Origin: Streptomyces sp. SCSIO 30461
GTDB lineage: Bacteria > Actinomycetota > Actinomycetes > Streptomycetales > Streptomycetaceae
Assembly: GCF_037023745.1 (NCBI RefSeq)
Contig: NZ_CP146101.1
Coordinates: forward strand, 5,472,001-5,536,000
Direction: 5' to 3'
Length of the DNA: 64,000 nt
Shown here: one piece after another, positions 63,061 through 64,000 of the stretch
Position numbering within the stretch: position 1 is the first letter of the stretch
Layout of the letters: every line of letters begins with the position of its first letter
Position numbers and translations under genes: made by a program
Notes under the pieces: generated by a model
Databases searched by the model: none
Told to the model about the DNA's origin: nothing
What the model saw: only the letters and a program-made list of their open reading frames with translations

Positions 63061-64000
63061 GGGATCTCCTTCAGGCCGAGGTCGGTCAGCAGGTCGTGGG
63101 CGAGGGTGAGTTCGGCGGCGATGCCGTCGACGAGCCGGGCCGCCGTGCCGGGGCGCAGCTCCGGCGGGAGCGCCTGCCAGGTGTAGGTCTCGACCTCCAG
63201 GTGGCGAGTGATCGGACGCGGACCGCCGACGAGCCGGGTCAGAGACGTCTTCAGCACGGAGAGAGTCGAGGTCAAGGGCAGCGCCGGGGGCTCGTGCAGG
63301 GGAACGTGGAAATGGGCACGCCAGCTGGAGTCGGTGGGCAGCGCCTCGCCGTCGACGGCTTGGCCGATGTCGTCGGTGCCCCGCACCCCGGTGCCGGTGA
63401 CGGTGCGGGTCTGGTGCAGGAAGCGGGGCTCGTCGAAGGCGGCGAGCCGGGCGCGGACCTCAGGCAGGTGCGGGTGTTCGACGTGCAACGCCGCGGACAG
63501 CTGGGACTTGACGACGGAGACGCCCGCTCGGGCGAGTTCGCCGAAGGCGTGGTGCGGCTCTTCGAACGAGGTGGCGAGGTGGCAGATGTCGACACAGATG
63601 CCGATGCGGTGATGGCCGATCGCCCTGAGCGGGGCGATGGCGTCCCCGGTGGTCTCGATCACACAGCCCGGTTCCGGTTCAAGGCCGATGCGCACGGAAC
63701 GGCCGGTCCGGTCGGCGAGGGTGTCGAGCCTTCCGCCGAGCGCACGCAGGGCGGCGCACCCTGCCTTCACGCTGTCCGGGTCGGCGGTGCGCCAGGCGAG
63801 CGGCAGGGTGGAGACGCTGCCCTCCTCGACGTCGTCGGGAAGCAGCCGCGTGAGAATGAGCGCCAGAGCGGCGGTGTACTCAAGGCGCTCGGGATCCGCC
63901 CAGTCGGGCTTGTAGACGCGGTACTTGACCTGTTCGTCGCCGAACCCCCGGTAGGGGAAGCCGTTGAGGCTGACGACTTCGAGGCCTCGGCGGTCGAGTT
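63057..64000 (-). CDS. EboE-like sugar-phosphate isomerase-family protein, 5' end outside window
   Basis: The minus-strand frame is open to the window edge, so the start is not seen. The visible part is a TIM-barrel xylose-isomerase-like protein: GLEVVSLNGFPYRGFGDEQVKYRVYKPDW read in parts, LPLAWRTADPDS, IGLEPEPGCVIETT and IGICVDICHLATSFE (metal ligands). This is the pattern of metabolite-traffic protein EboE. It is joined to the EboF-like gene by a 4-base overlap, so other ebo genes probably lie beyond 64000. Confidence 0.87.
   Translation of the reverse strand, partial: LDRRGLEVVSLNGFPYRGFGDEQVKYRVYKPDWADPERLEYTAALALILTRLLPDDVEEGSVSTLPLAWRTADPDSVKAGCAALRALGGRLDTLADRTGRSVRIGLEPEPGCVIETTGDAIAPLRAIGHHRIGICVDICHLATSFEEPHHAFGELARAGVSVVKSQLSAALHVEHPHLPEVRARLAAFDEPRFLHQTRTVTGTGVRGTDDIGQAVDGEALPTDSSWRAHFHVPLHEPPALPLTSTLSVLKTSLTRLVGGPRPITRHLEVETYTWQALPPELRPGTAARLVDGIAAELTLAHDLLTDLGLKEIP

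Noticed and set aside
1..64000. CRISPR arrays, tRNA and rRNA genes
   Set aside because: No regularly spaced direct repeats or recognisable tRNA/rRNA sequence was seen; a covariance scan was not possible here.

Overview
The window is a high-GC actinobacterial chromosome segment, almost certainly Streptomyces. Support for this is the strong GC bias at third codon positions, many GTG starts, the complete hydroxyectoine operon (ectABCD), a SufR-led suf operon, and the tkt-tal-zwf-opcA-pgl run beside ctaA/ctaB. From memory, this gene order resembles the S. coelicolor core from about SCO1848 to SCO1939, with extra material inserted.

Layout. (1) 1-8125: aerobic cobalamin genes cobQ (5' truncated by the window edge), a ChlI/ChlD-type chelatase, cobO, cobB, a CobE/CbiG-C-like gene and cobC, with a ZIP metal transporter on the other strand. 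An LAATG surface protein follows. (2) 9631-11161: a small membrane protein and an amidohydrolase. (3) 11619-14841: ectABCD behind an AT-richer leader with an 11-bp inverted repeat. (4) 14923-20014: an Old Yellow Enzyme and a divergent MarR regulator sharing twin operators, then a class V aminotransferase, a DUF1349 protein and an aldehyde dehydrogenase. (5) 20387-23351: a scar region. A two-component remnant ends where an IS5/IS427-type element inserted (TAA target duplication), and that element was itself split by an IS110-family element. (6) 23463-33092: polysaccharide deacetylase, membrane proteins, NCS2 purine permease, a double TerD protein, an unknown protein and an ExeM/NucH-like secreted nuclease. 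(7) 33367-37686: dapA, dapD, an SMR pump with its TetR regulator, and a membrane protein. (8) 37815-44544: the suf Fe-S operon (sufR-B-D-Rieske-C-S-U-DUF59) with a SufR box and an apparent iron box upstream. (9) 44716-51012: YidB-like protein, ABC exporter, ctaA, amidohydrolase, small protein, ctaB. (10) 51478-58105: non-oxidative and oxidative pentose phosphate operon. (11) 58189-64000: an accessory terpenoid locus with a P450, a GPP-methyltransferase-like C-methyltransferase, a divergent polyprenyl synthase, and opposing EboF-like and EboE-like genes that run off the window.

The most promising unusual system is the last one. A prenyl-diphosphate C-methyltransferase is coupled to a polyprenyl synthase whose substrate-binding motifs are altered and to a P450 lacking the usual I-helix acid/alcohol pair, beside ebo metabolite-traffic genes. 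The nested insertion elements also define an IS110 boundary and a candidate bridge-RNA region to base accuracy.
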